Below the pieces are notes generated by a model, which had not been told where the DNA came from, made no database searches, and worked only from the letters and a program-made list of their open reading frames with translations. Below, piece after piece: positions 1 through 8,760 of a stretch of 64,000 nt of DNA. Each line of letters opens with the position of its first letter. Within the stretch, counting starts at the first letter, position 1. Position numbers and translations under genes: made by a program. The stretch is from Lepidurus packardi (taxonomy: Eukaryota; Arthropoda; Branchiopoda; Notostraca; Triopsidae): assembly GCA_023053545.1 (NCBI GenBank), contig JAKZAN010000006.1:11415412-11479411 (forward strand). Reading direction: 5' to 3'.

Positions 1-90
1 GCATCGCAGCATAGCCATGCCCTATCTATAGTGTATATGATCTAAGACAGACATGAATCTATTGGTACCACTCACCGCTTGGCGGCGCTT

Positions 91-290
91 ATTATTTTAC
101 TCCAAAAGGGTAACAAAAAATGGCTCTCGAGCCAGCATGGATTATTTTACTCCAAAAGGATTACAAAAAATGTCTCTCGAGCCGGCATGGATTAATTAAC
201 TCCAAAAGGGTAACGAAAAATGGCTCTCGAGCCGGCATGGGTTGTTTTACTCCAAATGTTATACGAAAAATGCCTGCCTCTCGAACACGT
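91..290. repeat. 50-bp tandem repeat, 4 copies
   Basis: Four consecutive units begin at about 91, 141, 191 and 241. Each has a TTTTACTCCAAAAGG-like core, an A-rich stretch and CTCTCGAGCCGGCATGG. The fourth unit has diverged. The repeat puts CTCGAG (XhoI-type palindrome) at regular 50-bp spacing. The open frame across it is an artefact of the repeat. Confidence 0.85.
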
Positions 291-420
291 TCTCCGGATT
301 TAAGTACATACGTACGTAATGTACCCCCGAGTCAAAAATTACACTATAGTGTGTCACTGGCCAACAATGAATTTGTCTTTTTTCAGCTAATGGAGTGAAA
401 GAAAGAGCAAGTTTTAACGA

Positions 421-540
421 CTCTCATGAGAATCGTTAACCTAATGTAACCTATAACCTAACCTAAGGTAACCTAATCAAACTTAAGCTAACCTAACCTA
501 ACTAACCTATCCTAACCTAAACTAATGCATTTCCAATCCA
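421..540. repeat. degenerate CCTAA/TAACC tract
   Basis: Many AACCTAA-like words occur with irregular spacing, resembling the arthropod telomere repeat (TTAGG/CCTAA). The tract is too short and degenerate to be a telomere. It is better seen as an interstitial or intronic telomere-like repeat. A similar AT-rich tract lies at 53884-54010. Confidence 0.6.
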
Positions 541-587
541 ACTACCACTTTTGAACTCGCGTGACACCTTGTCGCTTGTCGCATCAG

Positions 588-1313
588 TCATTTGTCAGGT
601 AATTGTGAGGTAACGTTCTGTCGGTCACATGAGCCTCATGATCGTCTTGCTGGTAGATGCCGTCTGCACAAAGAAACCCAAGAGGTAATAGCACAGAAAC
701 TTACTGTCGGTATCTCCAAACGTAAAATCATACAAAGCATTTTGAGAGAGAATTTAGATGAGCCTCCTTGTCGTGATAATGCTATTACTATGAAGGATCT
801 TCATAATGCCGGAAACAAAATTCCAAATCCCTTCCGGAAACACTCTGTAGATCACGAAAGCGTTGATTTGTGGGTTGAGTTAAGTGAGTGGGTTAAGTGT
901 GTTTTTGGCACTAATTAATTTGTTTACCTTAATTGCAGAAGACCAACGTAATGAAGTTGCCGCAGTGGCCGATGGAGCGTACCAATTGGCTTTTTTTAAG
1001 GGGTTGATGGGGGCTGCAGTGGGTGCTGCAGTCACTGCAGCCCTCCAACATGGAGTGAACCCCGAGGCGGTGGAGGCGATTGCCCGCGGGGCAGCGGACG
1101 GAGTGGGCCCAAGGCTGGGAAGTATCCGCCGCCCGAGAGCGTAAGTTTTTGATTATCCTCTAATTATGCAGAAAACTTATGCTTTATTTTAGTTTTCGAG
1201 GTTACTGCAGCAATTGCAAAGCACGCGGCCACCAAGCGCACAGCTGTAAAGCCCCGGCTGCCCGAGTACAAGAAAAAAAAGCAGCACAAGAAACGAAGAA
1301 GCTTAAGAAATGA
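588..1313 (+). CDS. small spliced gene: MULE-derived exon joined to a CCHC zinc-knuckle exon
   Basis: Three exons fit together: about 588-883 (donor GTGAGT at 884), 939-1140 (acceptor TTGCAG, donor GTAAGT at 1141) and 1193-1313 (acceptor TTTTAG, stop TGA). Introns are 55 and 52 bp, and the reading frame is kept through both junctions. Exon 1 is nearly the same as residues 577-676 of the large MULE protein at 1885-5664. Exon 2 is Ala/Gly-rich. Exon 3 carries a perfect CX2CX4HX4C knuckle (YCSNCKARGHQAHSC) and a Lys-rich tail. An AATAAA lies at 1333. MULE transposases of the MuDR type often end in such a knuckle, so this may be an internally deleted relative rather than a host gene. No in-frame ATG is seen in exon 1, which is open from 565; a CAG at 585-587 could be an acceptor, so an upstream exon is likely. 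Confidence 0.55.
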
Positions 1314-1332
1314 AGTGAAAATGTAGTTTTGT

Positions 1333-1338
1333 AATAAA
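1333..1338 (+). terminator. AATAAA polyadenylation signal
   Basis: A canonical AATAAA hexamer lies 20 bp after the stop codon of the three-exon gene, at the expected place for its 3' end. Confidence 0.5.
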
Positions 1339-1339
1339 A

Positions 1340-1884
1340 ATTACCTCACTCAGCTTACCATGCGTTTACTTCATGAAATCCCTTAATATTTTCTTAAAAT
1401 TGTTACACATATTTCTATTTAGTCGTTGATTGGGGTTTTTGGGAAACATTCCTTCCGTACACAAGAAGTTTTCTTACGGATCTTATGGTTCGAATTAGCA
1501 AAAGGTACGACTAGTTATCTGGGCAAGAAGTAAAGTTATAGTCCGACAAGGATTTGAGAAACTGACACAATGAAATACAAATGGCCATGGAAGTCCAGAA
1601 TCTCTAGTTAGTATCAACGTAATTCAGACAACACCTCTAGGAGCAAAATACTAAATGCAATAGTTTTATTCTACAATGCAGTTCAGCTTTTGCCTCTAAA
1701 AATGGGTCCCCCTGGAACCCGATGCCTCTTGGAACAAAACGTTTCGTTTGGCCGTAGCTACGAATTTGTTAAGTTCACTTTGACATCTTTACTTCTTCAC
1801 ATCATCTCTTCGTACATCCAATATGAACAGGTCAAATAATAATAACGCGAAAAACATAAGAAGAAAACAAAAAGTGAAACGTGC
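1340..1884. other. non-coding spacer between two MULE-related genes
   Basis: I see no coding or RNA feature in this stretch. It would hold the 3' UTR of the minus-strand MULE gene. I could not find by eye a terminal inverted repeat matching the far side near 5690-5870. Confidence 0.4.
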
Positions 1885-4800
1885 TTATATCTTTTTTAGG
1901 CAAGGTTGACACAGGTATAGTAAATCTTCAAGATCATCAGGCAACAAATCTAAAAGCTTTAAATGAGGCTGCACCTTATTGGCACAGTAAGCATGATGCC
2001 ACGTCCCGCATTCACTACAAGCAACCCAATTGTCTACACCAATCTCACTAGTAGGAGCATTTCTTTGCAAGCATAAATAACAGAATTGAGCAACCGTATT
2101 TCTCAGGACATAGCCAGGATCTGCAAACCCATACTTTTCATAAACGTCAGCTCCTTTGCTATTGTACGGTTTCCGAGTTGAATAAAATTCTCTTCGGGGT
2201 AAGAGCCTGGAATTAGGACCAACTTTTATAACAGACTGGAATGTCTTTTGAATGATGGCTTCATCAGACCTTTTGCCTATCATAGCTACACTGTGCTGAG
2301 CAGAATCCATTTCTAAAAGCTGCTGATAAGTAAGACCTCGTTGAAGCGACCTTGCAACACAGGCCATGTTGTCCGTGATTCGTTTTTCTAATGCCGAACG
2401 GGTTTCTCTTCCCTTGGCTAGTCTCTCGTTTGGAATAATATAACTTTCCTTACAATCTACAATAGCTGAATTTTTAACGTGGGAGTGCCGCAAATGGTCA
2501 GGCAAATCGGGTACAACTTTGTGAATATGTTTGCACACAAACCAGTTTTCATAAAAATCGTAGCAATCGCAATTATAAACATCTCTGCAAGCTCCGCAAT
2601 AACCGCATTTATTAATACAAGCACAAAGTGTGTCAGAAAACCTAGTGACGGTGTAGTACCTATCCTCCGACCTACTAGAATTCACTGTCCAGCATTTGTT
2701 TTCCTCTAAAACAGTTACATCTGTGTCCTTAATTCCCCTCGATTCCTTATGTCTCCTGTTAGTTTCGATGATGGTATTGGTACTTAGGCCTCTTTCGGTC
2801 AACATGGATTCGTTATGTTCCCTAATTTCTACATGATCATGCATAATCTGAAGTAAACGGTCAAGTCTTCTGTTGAACTTTCCATCCAAAAATACGTGCT
2901 TCAAATCCCGGTGAAAAGACTCTAATACCATATTAGTTCTCACTGGCAAATTGTGACAGTTGAAACCCGCCCACTCATTGACTCGGGGCGCATAGTAGTC
3001 AAGAAAATACTTCGCAAAAAGAGGAAGATGTTCTTCCGCGTAGGTTATAAAACACGTAAGCTTATTCGCAAATTTACTTTCGTCTCTCTCGCGACTCACC
3101 ACCCTAAGTAAGCTGAAAATTTGACAGGTTATAACCTGAGAATCTTCTTCATGACTAGTGACGGAACCGCGAAGCTGCTCCAGTCTTTTCTTCCAAGCCC
3201 TTTCCACATGCCAAATGCAAATTCTCCTAGTAGTAGAAGAAGTGTCAAAGACATCGCTCCAAGCTAGCCAAAACTGATCAGCCATATCGCTCATAAACTC
3301 CGTTGTTCTAATTTCACCGACTTTTTCTTTAAGTTTCATAAAAAAGAGACGATATACTTCCCTATGTTCCCTGTCACTTATTAGAAAAGCAACAGGATAT
3401 CCAGCCCGAGCTTTATTCAAAACCATAACCGTTGTCAAGACAAACTGGTACTGGTTAACCTGATACGTGCTGTCTATGCAAATACACTGGCTGCCGTACT
3501 CAAGTAATGCTTTCATTTGCGGTTCATACATGATGCCAAGCGCAAAGTTGGCCACCTGCAATTGACTTTCTTCGTCTATAATGCCCTGGTTCTTATAAAA
3601 AAATACTGGATTATCTAGCCTCACTGCCATCTCTTCAACCCACAAATCAACGCTTTCGTGATCTACAGAGTGTTTCCGGAAGGGATTTGGAATTTTGTTT
3701 TCGGCATTATGAAGATCCTTCATAGTAATAGCATTATCACGACAAGGAGGCTCATCTAAGTTCTCTCTCAAAATGCTTTGTATGATTTTACGTTTTGAAA
3801 TACCGACAGTAAGTTTCTGTGCTATTAACTCTTGGGTTTCTTTGTGCAGACGGCATCTACCAGCAAGACGATCATGAGGCACATGTGACCGACAGAACGT
3901 TACCTCACAATTACCTGACAAATGACTGATGCGACAAGTGATAAAACCAATACAAGACACTCCTGTACGACACGAGCCTAGACGTTTGAGGGCACGTTTA
4001 CCCATGCTACGATTTTTGTAAGAAAAGGACCGATTACACATATAAGTCGTCGTAGTGAAGCTTGTGTGACGACGAGCTCCCCTTCGGCTAACGAAAGAAA
4101 CTACGTCAGCTTTTTCTAACTCTGTTTTCCAGAGTTCAAAAGTATTTCTGTCATGAAATGTGCTGCTTTCAATTTTACAATGGAAGCTATGCTTAATCCT
4201 AACATGTGCAACGTATTCTACCAGCTTATTCACTGCTAAGCCACAATACCAACAAATTATCCGTTTAGTGTTCTGTTTTACTGTTCGTGAATCAAATTTT
4301 CGATCACCCGAATCGCTATCTTCGGAAAATATGACAGCACTGTCACTGGCGTCTTGTTCGGAGTCCTGGGATTTCGTTTCTTTATTATCATCAGATTCAG
4401 CCCTGCTTAATAGTGGCTCAACTTCTTCTACCTCAAGTTCTTCTTCTTCTACCTCAAGTTCTTCTTCTATATAAGGTACTGGGTCGGACTGCGAAGAACC
4501 TGACTTTCCTTCAGGAACTAATGAGACAGAGACTATTCTCTCGTTCGAAGTTTTATTGCTTACAGGACCTTTAATTTTTGTTTTTAAAGAACTATGTACC
4601 ACCTCAATATGACGTTCAAGCCCATACTTCCTAGCAAACCTTTTCCCACACTTACTGCAAACATTCTTTGCTTCTTTAAGCATGTTGCATCTTGCCAAAC
4701 GTACGTGTCGCTCTAAGTTAAATACCCTCGTGAACTCGGCTTTGCATTTTTTGCACCTTAACTCAGCTTGATTCTGTTGTTGTTCAATTTGAGAATCAAC

Positions 4801-5664
4801 AGAACATGTGACAATATCACTGACTGACCTACGTTTAGGCAAACTAGAATCTCCTTTACGTTTTGTTTCGGTATTCCTTTCTTTACTGTTGGGATTCTCG
4901 AAATCACTGTACGACTCTTGCTTTATTTCTCCAACAGGTCTAGCAACGACCAGATCAATAACGCTAACTTCATCTGACTTATTTGCTGTTTTACCTTTTG
5001 TCCTCGACAATTTAGCACCTTTGCGACTAGCTGCAATTTTGAAACTGCGATCTGCAAACTGACCAGAATACGGACTAGAACTGACCACCTTTGGGCAAAG
5101 TGGTACAAAATGTTTCGGCTGCCAACCACACGCAAGAACTGACCGCCCTTCTTTCTTCTGCAAATGTGCTTCCACGTTTCCACCACACCATAAAATTCGG
5201 AGAATTTCTGGGCTGTTGCAACCAATAGGGACAAAATTCATATTGAAATGCAAGGCAGGGTGATGCGTACTACTTGAGGGAATATCGAAAACTGGATAAA
5301 CTGACTCTACGGTCCTATGACAAACATTGGCCAAGGCAGCGAAAGACACTAATGACGCGTATTGCCCTGACTTTGCCTGCTCCATCGCATAAATAACTAT
5401 AATCTTTTGCGCGTTCCCGATATCAGTGTTTGGGAACTCCAGACCAGGAAACAGAAAGCGCGTCATATAAATGCCAGTAAAATTCACCATGTTAGCAATT
5501 TGGTTGTCACTGACATAACCAAGACCTGGATCTGAATAAAGTTGACTATTTGTCATTAATTCAACGACAATTCGACAACGAATCTCATCGGCATGATCTT
5601 CATTACCAAACAATATCAGCGAAGCTGAATTATAAAAGCAATTCCCATTTCCTTGACTTTTCAA
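1885..5664 (-). CDS. Mutator-like (MULE) transposase with OTU-like, C2H2, SWIM and PHD-like modules
   Basis: One uninterrupted frame encodes about 1259 residues. In order: an OTU-protease-like N-terminus (GNGNCF with Cys9, His185 in KHFVPL; the usual Asp of DGNC is Asn); C2H2 fingers near 303-326, 335-357 and 471-491; an acidic Glu-rich stretch near 400-416; a MULE DDE core with Asp731 (CIDSTY), Asp793 (MSDMAD), the CIWH motif at 816-819 and Glu915 (VLESFHRD); a SWIM finger (CDC at 1032-1034, CKH at 1044-1046); and a C4HC3 PHD-like finger near 1195-1255. The role would be cut-and-paste transposition, or DNA binding if domesticated. The residue-1 codon is TTG, and the frame stays open upstream without an ATG until a TAA near 5795, so a 5' exon or truncation is likely. 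Both ends of the element are undefined. Intactness suggests a young copy or selection. Confidence 0.8.
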   Translation of the reverse strand: MKSQGNGNCFYNSASLILFGNEDHADEIRCRIVVELMTNSQLYSDPGLGYVSDNQIANMVNFTGIYMTRFLFPGLEFPNTDIGNAQKIIVIYAMEQAKSGQYASLVSFAALANVCHRTVESVYPVFDIPSSSTHHPALHFNMNFVPIGCNSPEILRILWCGGNVEAHLQKKEGRSVLACGWQPKHFVPLCPKVVSSSPYSGQFADRSFKIAASRKGAKLSRTKGKTANKSDEVSVIDLVVARPVGEIKQESYSDFENPNSKERNTETKRKGDSSLPKRRSVSDIVTCSVDSQIEQQQNQAELRCKKCKAEFTRVFNLERHVRLARCNMLKEAKNVCSKCGKRFARKYGLERHIEVVHSSLKTKIKGPVSNKTSNERIVSVSLVPEGKSGSSQSDPVPYIEEELEVEEEELEVEEVEPLLSRAESDDNKETKSQDSEQDASDSAVIFSEDSDSGDRKFDSRTVKQNTKRIICWYCGLAVNKLVEYVAHVRIKHSFHCKIESSTFHDRNTFELWKTELEKADVVSFVSRRGARRHTSFTTTTYMCNRSFSYKNRSMGKRALKRLGSCRTGVSCIGFITCRISHLSGNCEVTFCRSHVPHDRLAGRCRLHKETQELIAQKLTVGISKRKIIQSILRENLDEPPCRDNAITMKDLHNAENKIPNPFRKHSVDHESVDLWVEEMAVRLDNPVFFYKNQGIIDEESQLQVANFALGIMYEPQMKALLEYGSQCICIDSTYQVNQYQFVLTTVMVLNKARAGYPVAFLISDREHREVYRLFFMKLKEKVGEIRTTEFMSDMADQFWLAWSDVFDTSSTTRRICIWHVERAWKKRLEQLRGSVTSHEEDSQVITCQIFSLLRVVSRERDESKFANKLTCFITYAEEHLPLFAKYFLDYYAPRVNEWAGFNCHNLPVRTNMVLESFHRDLKHVFLDGKFNRRLDRLLQIMHDHVEIREHNESMLTERGLSTNTIIETNRRHKESRGIKDTDVTVLEENKCWTVNSSRSEDRYYTVTRFSDTLCACINKCGYCGACRDVYNCDCYDFYENWFVCKHIHKVVPDLPDHLRHSHVKNSAIVDCKESYIIPNERLAKGRETRSALEKRITDNMACVARSLQRGLTYQQLLEMDSAQHSVAMIGKRSDEAIIQKTFQSVIKVGPNSRLLPRREFYSTRKPYNSKGADVYEKYGFADPGYVLRNTVAQFCYLCLQRNAPTSEIGVDNWVACSECGTWHHAYCANKVQPHLKLLDLLPDDLEDLLYLCQPCLKKI
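3635..3938 (-). repeat. segment shared, in inverted orientation, with 575-878
   Basis: This part of the MULE gene is nearly identical to plus-strand 575-878, with few amino-acid changes (for example Val/Glu, Leu/Val and Glu/Gly). The similarity stops sharply at both ends. It is an inverted duplication with arms about 3 kb apart. Confidence 0.85.
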
Positions 5665-5888
5665 AGCAGTAAATCCATCACGGAGCTGGCCGGCCAGTCC
5701 AAAGAGTTGGAATTCGAACTTCTTGAAAAGGAATTCTCGCGTGATTCGGACGGAGTGAGAAGAATGGTTCCTTGCCGTAACCCATTATGTGACCCAACAA
5801 CCCAATAAGTGACCCAATATTACATTATAAAATAATATAGTAATAAAGTATTACATTATAAAATAAAGTATTAAAAAATGAAGTATCA
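5665..5888. other. AT-rich junction between MULE gene and tandem array
   Basis: Up to about 5795 this extends the open minus-strand MULE frame. Beyond it are two near-repeats of TGTGACCCAA/AGTGACCCAA and an AT-rich stretch with repeated ATTACATTATAAAATAA. No separate gene is visible. Confidence 0.5.
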
Positions 5889-6431
5889 CAGGGAGAGGCA
5901 GAGGCAGAAGTTTCACGATTGATCGATAGGTTTGCTAAAAAAAAGAAATACGTTTAAGGTAGGACAGTGTTTGAAATTACGCGGAGAACGGGAAACCTTA
6001 GCCGGAAGTGCTCTTGTTCCAACTGGGAAATGATTTCGTCAAACATTCGGATTTTTGGCAGAATTTTCCTCATGAAATGGTTCTTCATGCTGTGGAGGGA
6101 TCGACCAGGACAAATCTAATAAAGTCACTAAAATAATGCATAAAAAATCCTGGCACTAAAAAGTGAACGTTACGTTTGCTGCCACCATTTCCTTCCATAG
6201 TTTATCGCCCGTCACTCGCCCATACGCATTGTTACCTTTTATGAATTTCACGATTGACGTGCGTTCAGCATTCCCGAAGTGGCCCAGTCTCCCACTTCGG
6301 TGCTTGGGCTCCGTGACGGAAACAGCCACTACGGCTTCGAACACTTCGACATTTGGATTGTATATTTCTGAATCGTAAGAGGACTTATATAATCACGTAA
6401 ACGAAAAGCGACCCAAAATCAAAACCTAGTT

Positions 6432-6485
<54 letters not shown>

Positions 6486-7666
6486 GCAGGAGAGGAAGAG
6501 GCAGAAGTTTCACGATTGATCGATAGGTTTGCTAAAAAAGAAATACGTTTAAGGTAGGACAGTGTTTGAAATTACGCGGAGAACGGGAAACCTTAGCCGG
6601 AAGTGCTCTTGTTCCAACTGGGAAATGATTTCGTCAAACATTCGGATTTCTGGCAGAATTTTCCTCATGAAATGGTTCTTCATGCTGTGGAGGGATCGAC
6701 CAGGACAAATCTAATAAAGTCACTAAAATAATGCATCAAAAATCCTGGCACTAAAAAGTGAACGTTACGTTTGCTGCCACCATTTCCTTCCATAGTTTAT
6801 CGCCCGTCACTCGCCCATACGCATTGTTACCTTTTATGAATTTCACGATTGACGTGCGTTCAGCATTCCCGAAGTGGCCCAGTCTCCCACTTCGGTGCTT
6901 GGGCTCCGTGACGGAAACAGCCACTACGGCTTCGAGCACTTCGACATTTGGATTGTATATTTCTGAATCGTAAGAGGACTTATATAATCACGTAAACGAA
7001 AAGCGACCCAAAATCAAAACCTAGTTTTCTATATATATATAGAGAGAGAAGAGGCAGGAGAGGAAGAGGCAGAAGTTTCACGATTGATCGATAGGTTTGC
7101 TAAAAAAAGAAATACGTTTAAGGTAGGACAGTGTTTGAAATTACGCGGAGAACGGGAAACCTTAGCCGGAAGTGCTCTTGTTCCAACTGGGAAATGATTT
7201 CGTCAAACATTCGGATTTCTGGCAGAATTTTCCTCATGAAATGGTTCTTCATGCTGTGGAGGGATCGACCAGGACAAATCTAATAAAGTCACTAAAATAA
7301 TGCATCAAAAATCCTGGCACTAAAAAGTGAACGTTACGTTTGCTGCCACCATTTCCTTCCATAGTTTATCGCCCGTCACTCGCCCATACGCATTGTTACC
7401 TTTTATGAATTTCACGATTGACGTGCGTTCAGCATTCCCGAAGTGGCCCAGTATCCCACTTCGGTGCTTGGGCTCCGTGACGGAAACAGCCACTACGGCT
7501 TCGAGCACTTCGACATTTGGATTGTATATTTCTGAAGCGTAAGAGGACTTATATAATCACGTAAACGAAAAGCGACCCAAAATAAAAACCTAGTTTTCTA
7601 TATATATATATAGAGGGAGAGGCAGGAGAGGAAGAGGCAGAAGTTTCACGATTGATCGATAGGTTT

Positions 7667-8100
7667 GCTAAAAAAAAGAAATACGTTTAAGGTAGGACAG
7701 TGTTTGAAATTACGCGGAGAACGGGAAACCTTAGCCGGAAGTGCTCTTGTTCCAACTGGGAAATGATTTCGTCAAACATTCGGATTTTTGGCAGAATTTT
7801 CCTCATGAAATGGTTCTTCATGCTGTGGAGGGATCGACCAGGACAAATCTAATAAAGTCACTAAAATAATGCATCAAAAATCCTGGCACTAAAAAGTGAA
7901 CGTTACGTTTGCTGCCACCATTTCCTTCCATAGTTTATCGCCCGTCACTCGCCCATACGCATTGTTACCTTTTATGAATTTCACGATTGACGTGCGTTCA
8001 GCATTCCCGAAGTGGCCCAGTCTCCCACTTCGGTGCTTGGGCTCCGTGACGGAAACAGCCACTACGGCTTCGAGCACTTCGACATTTGGATTGTATATTT
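7667..8100 (-). pseudogene. representative array unit: two Myb exons of a TERF2IP/Rap1-like gene
   Basis: Read on the minus strand: acceptor TTCAG at 8101-8103, exon A 8100-7907, donor GTAACG, 58-bp intron, acceptor ATTAG, exon B 7848-7730, donor GTTTCC (weak), 62-bp intron, acceptor TTTAG, exon C from 7667. Phases agree at both joints. Exon A encodes NAERTSIVKFIKGNNAYG followed by VTGDKLWKEM; exon B continues GRSLHSMKNHFMRKILP. The pattern (acidic start, VTG.xLWKxM, SMKxHFxxKIL) is that of the Rap1/TERF2IP Myb domain, which in vertebrates joins shelterin through TRF2. The third Myb tryptophan position holds Leu. Joining to exon C gives a stop after eight codons. BRCT and C-terminal Rap1 regions are absent. 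Another Myb/SANT family remains possible. Confidence 0.55.
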
Positions 8101-8760
8101 CTGAAGCGTAAGAGGACTTATATAATCACGTAAACGAAAAGCGACCCAAAATAAAAACCTAGTTTTCTATATATATATTGAGGGAGAGGCAGGAGAGGAA
8201 GAGGCAGAAGTTTCACGATTGATCGATAGGTTTGCTAAAAAAAAGAAATACGTTTAAGGTAGGACAGTGTTTGAAATTACGCGGAGAACGGGAAACCTTA
8301 GCCGGAAGTGCTCTTGTTCCAACTGGGAAATGATTTCGTCAAACATTCGGATTTTTGGCAGAATTTTCCTCATGAAATGGTTCTTCATGCTGTGGAGGGA
8401 TCGACCAGGACAAATCTAATAAAGTCACTAAAATAATGCATCAAAAATCCTGGCATTAAAAAGTGAACGTTACGTTTGCTGCCACCATTTCCTTCCATAG
8501 TTTATCGCCCGTCACTCGCCCATACGCATTGTTACCTTTTATGAATTTCACGATTGACGTGCGTTCAGCATTCCCGAAGTGGCCCAGTCTCCCACTTCGG
8601 TGCTTGGGCTCCGTGACGGAAACAGCCACTACGGCTTCGAGCACTTCGACATTTGGATTGTATATTTCTGAAGCGTAAGAGGACTTATATAATCACGTAA
8701 ACGAAAAGCGACCCAAAATCAAAACCTAGTTTTCTATATATATATATATAGAGAGAGAGA

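Noticed and set aside
120..398. Plus-strand open frame of 92 codons
   Set aside because: It runs through the 50-bp tandem repeat and has no recognisable content.
421..540. True telomere
   Set aside because: The repeats are degenerate, cover only about 100 bp, and are flanked by unrelated sequence on both sides.
4160..4474. Ser-rich plus-strand frame inside the MULE gene
   Set aside because: Its Ser runs are the antisense of the Glu-rich stretch of the transposase.
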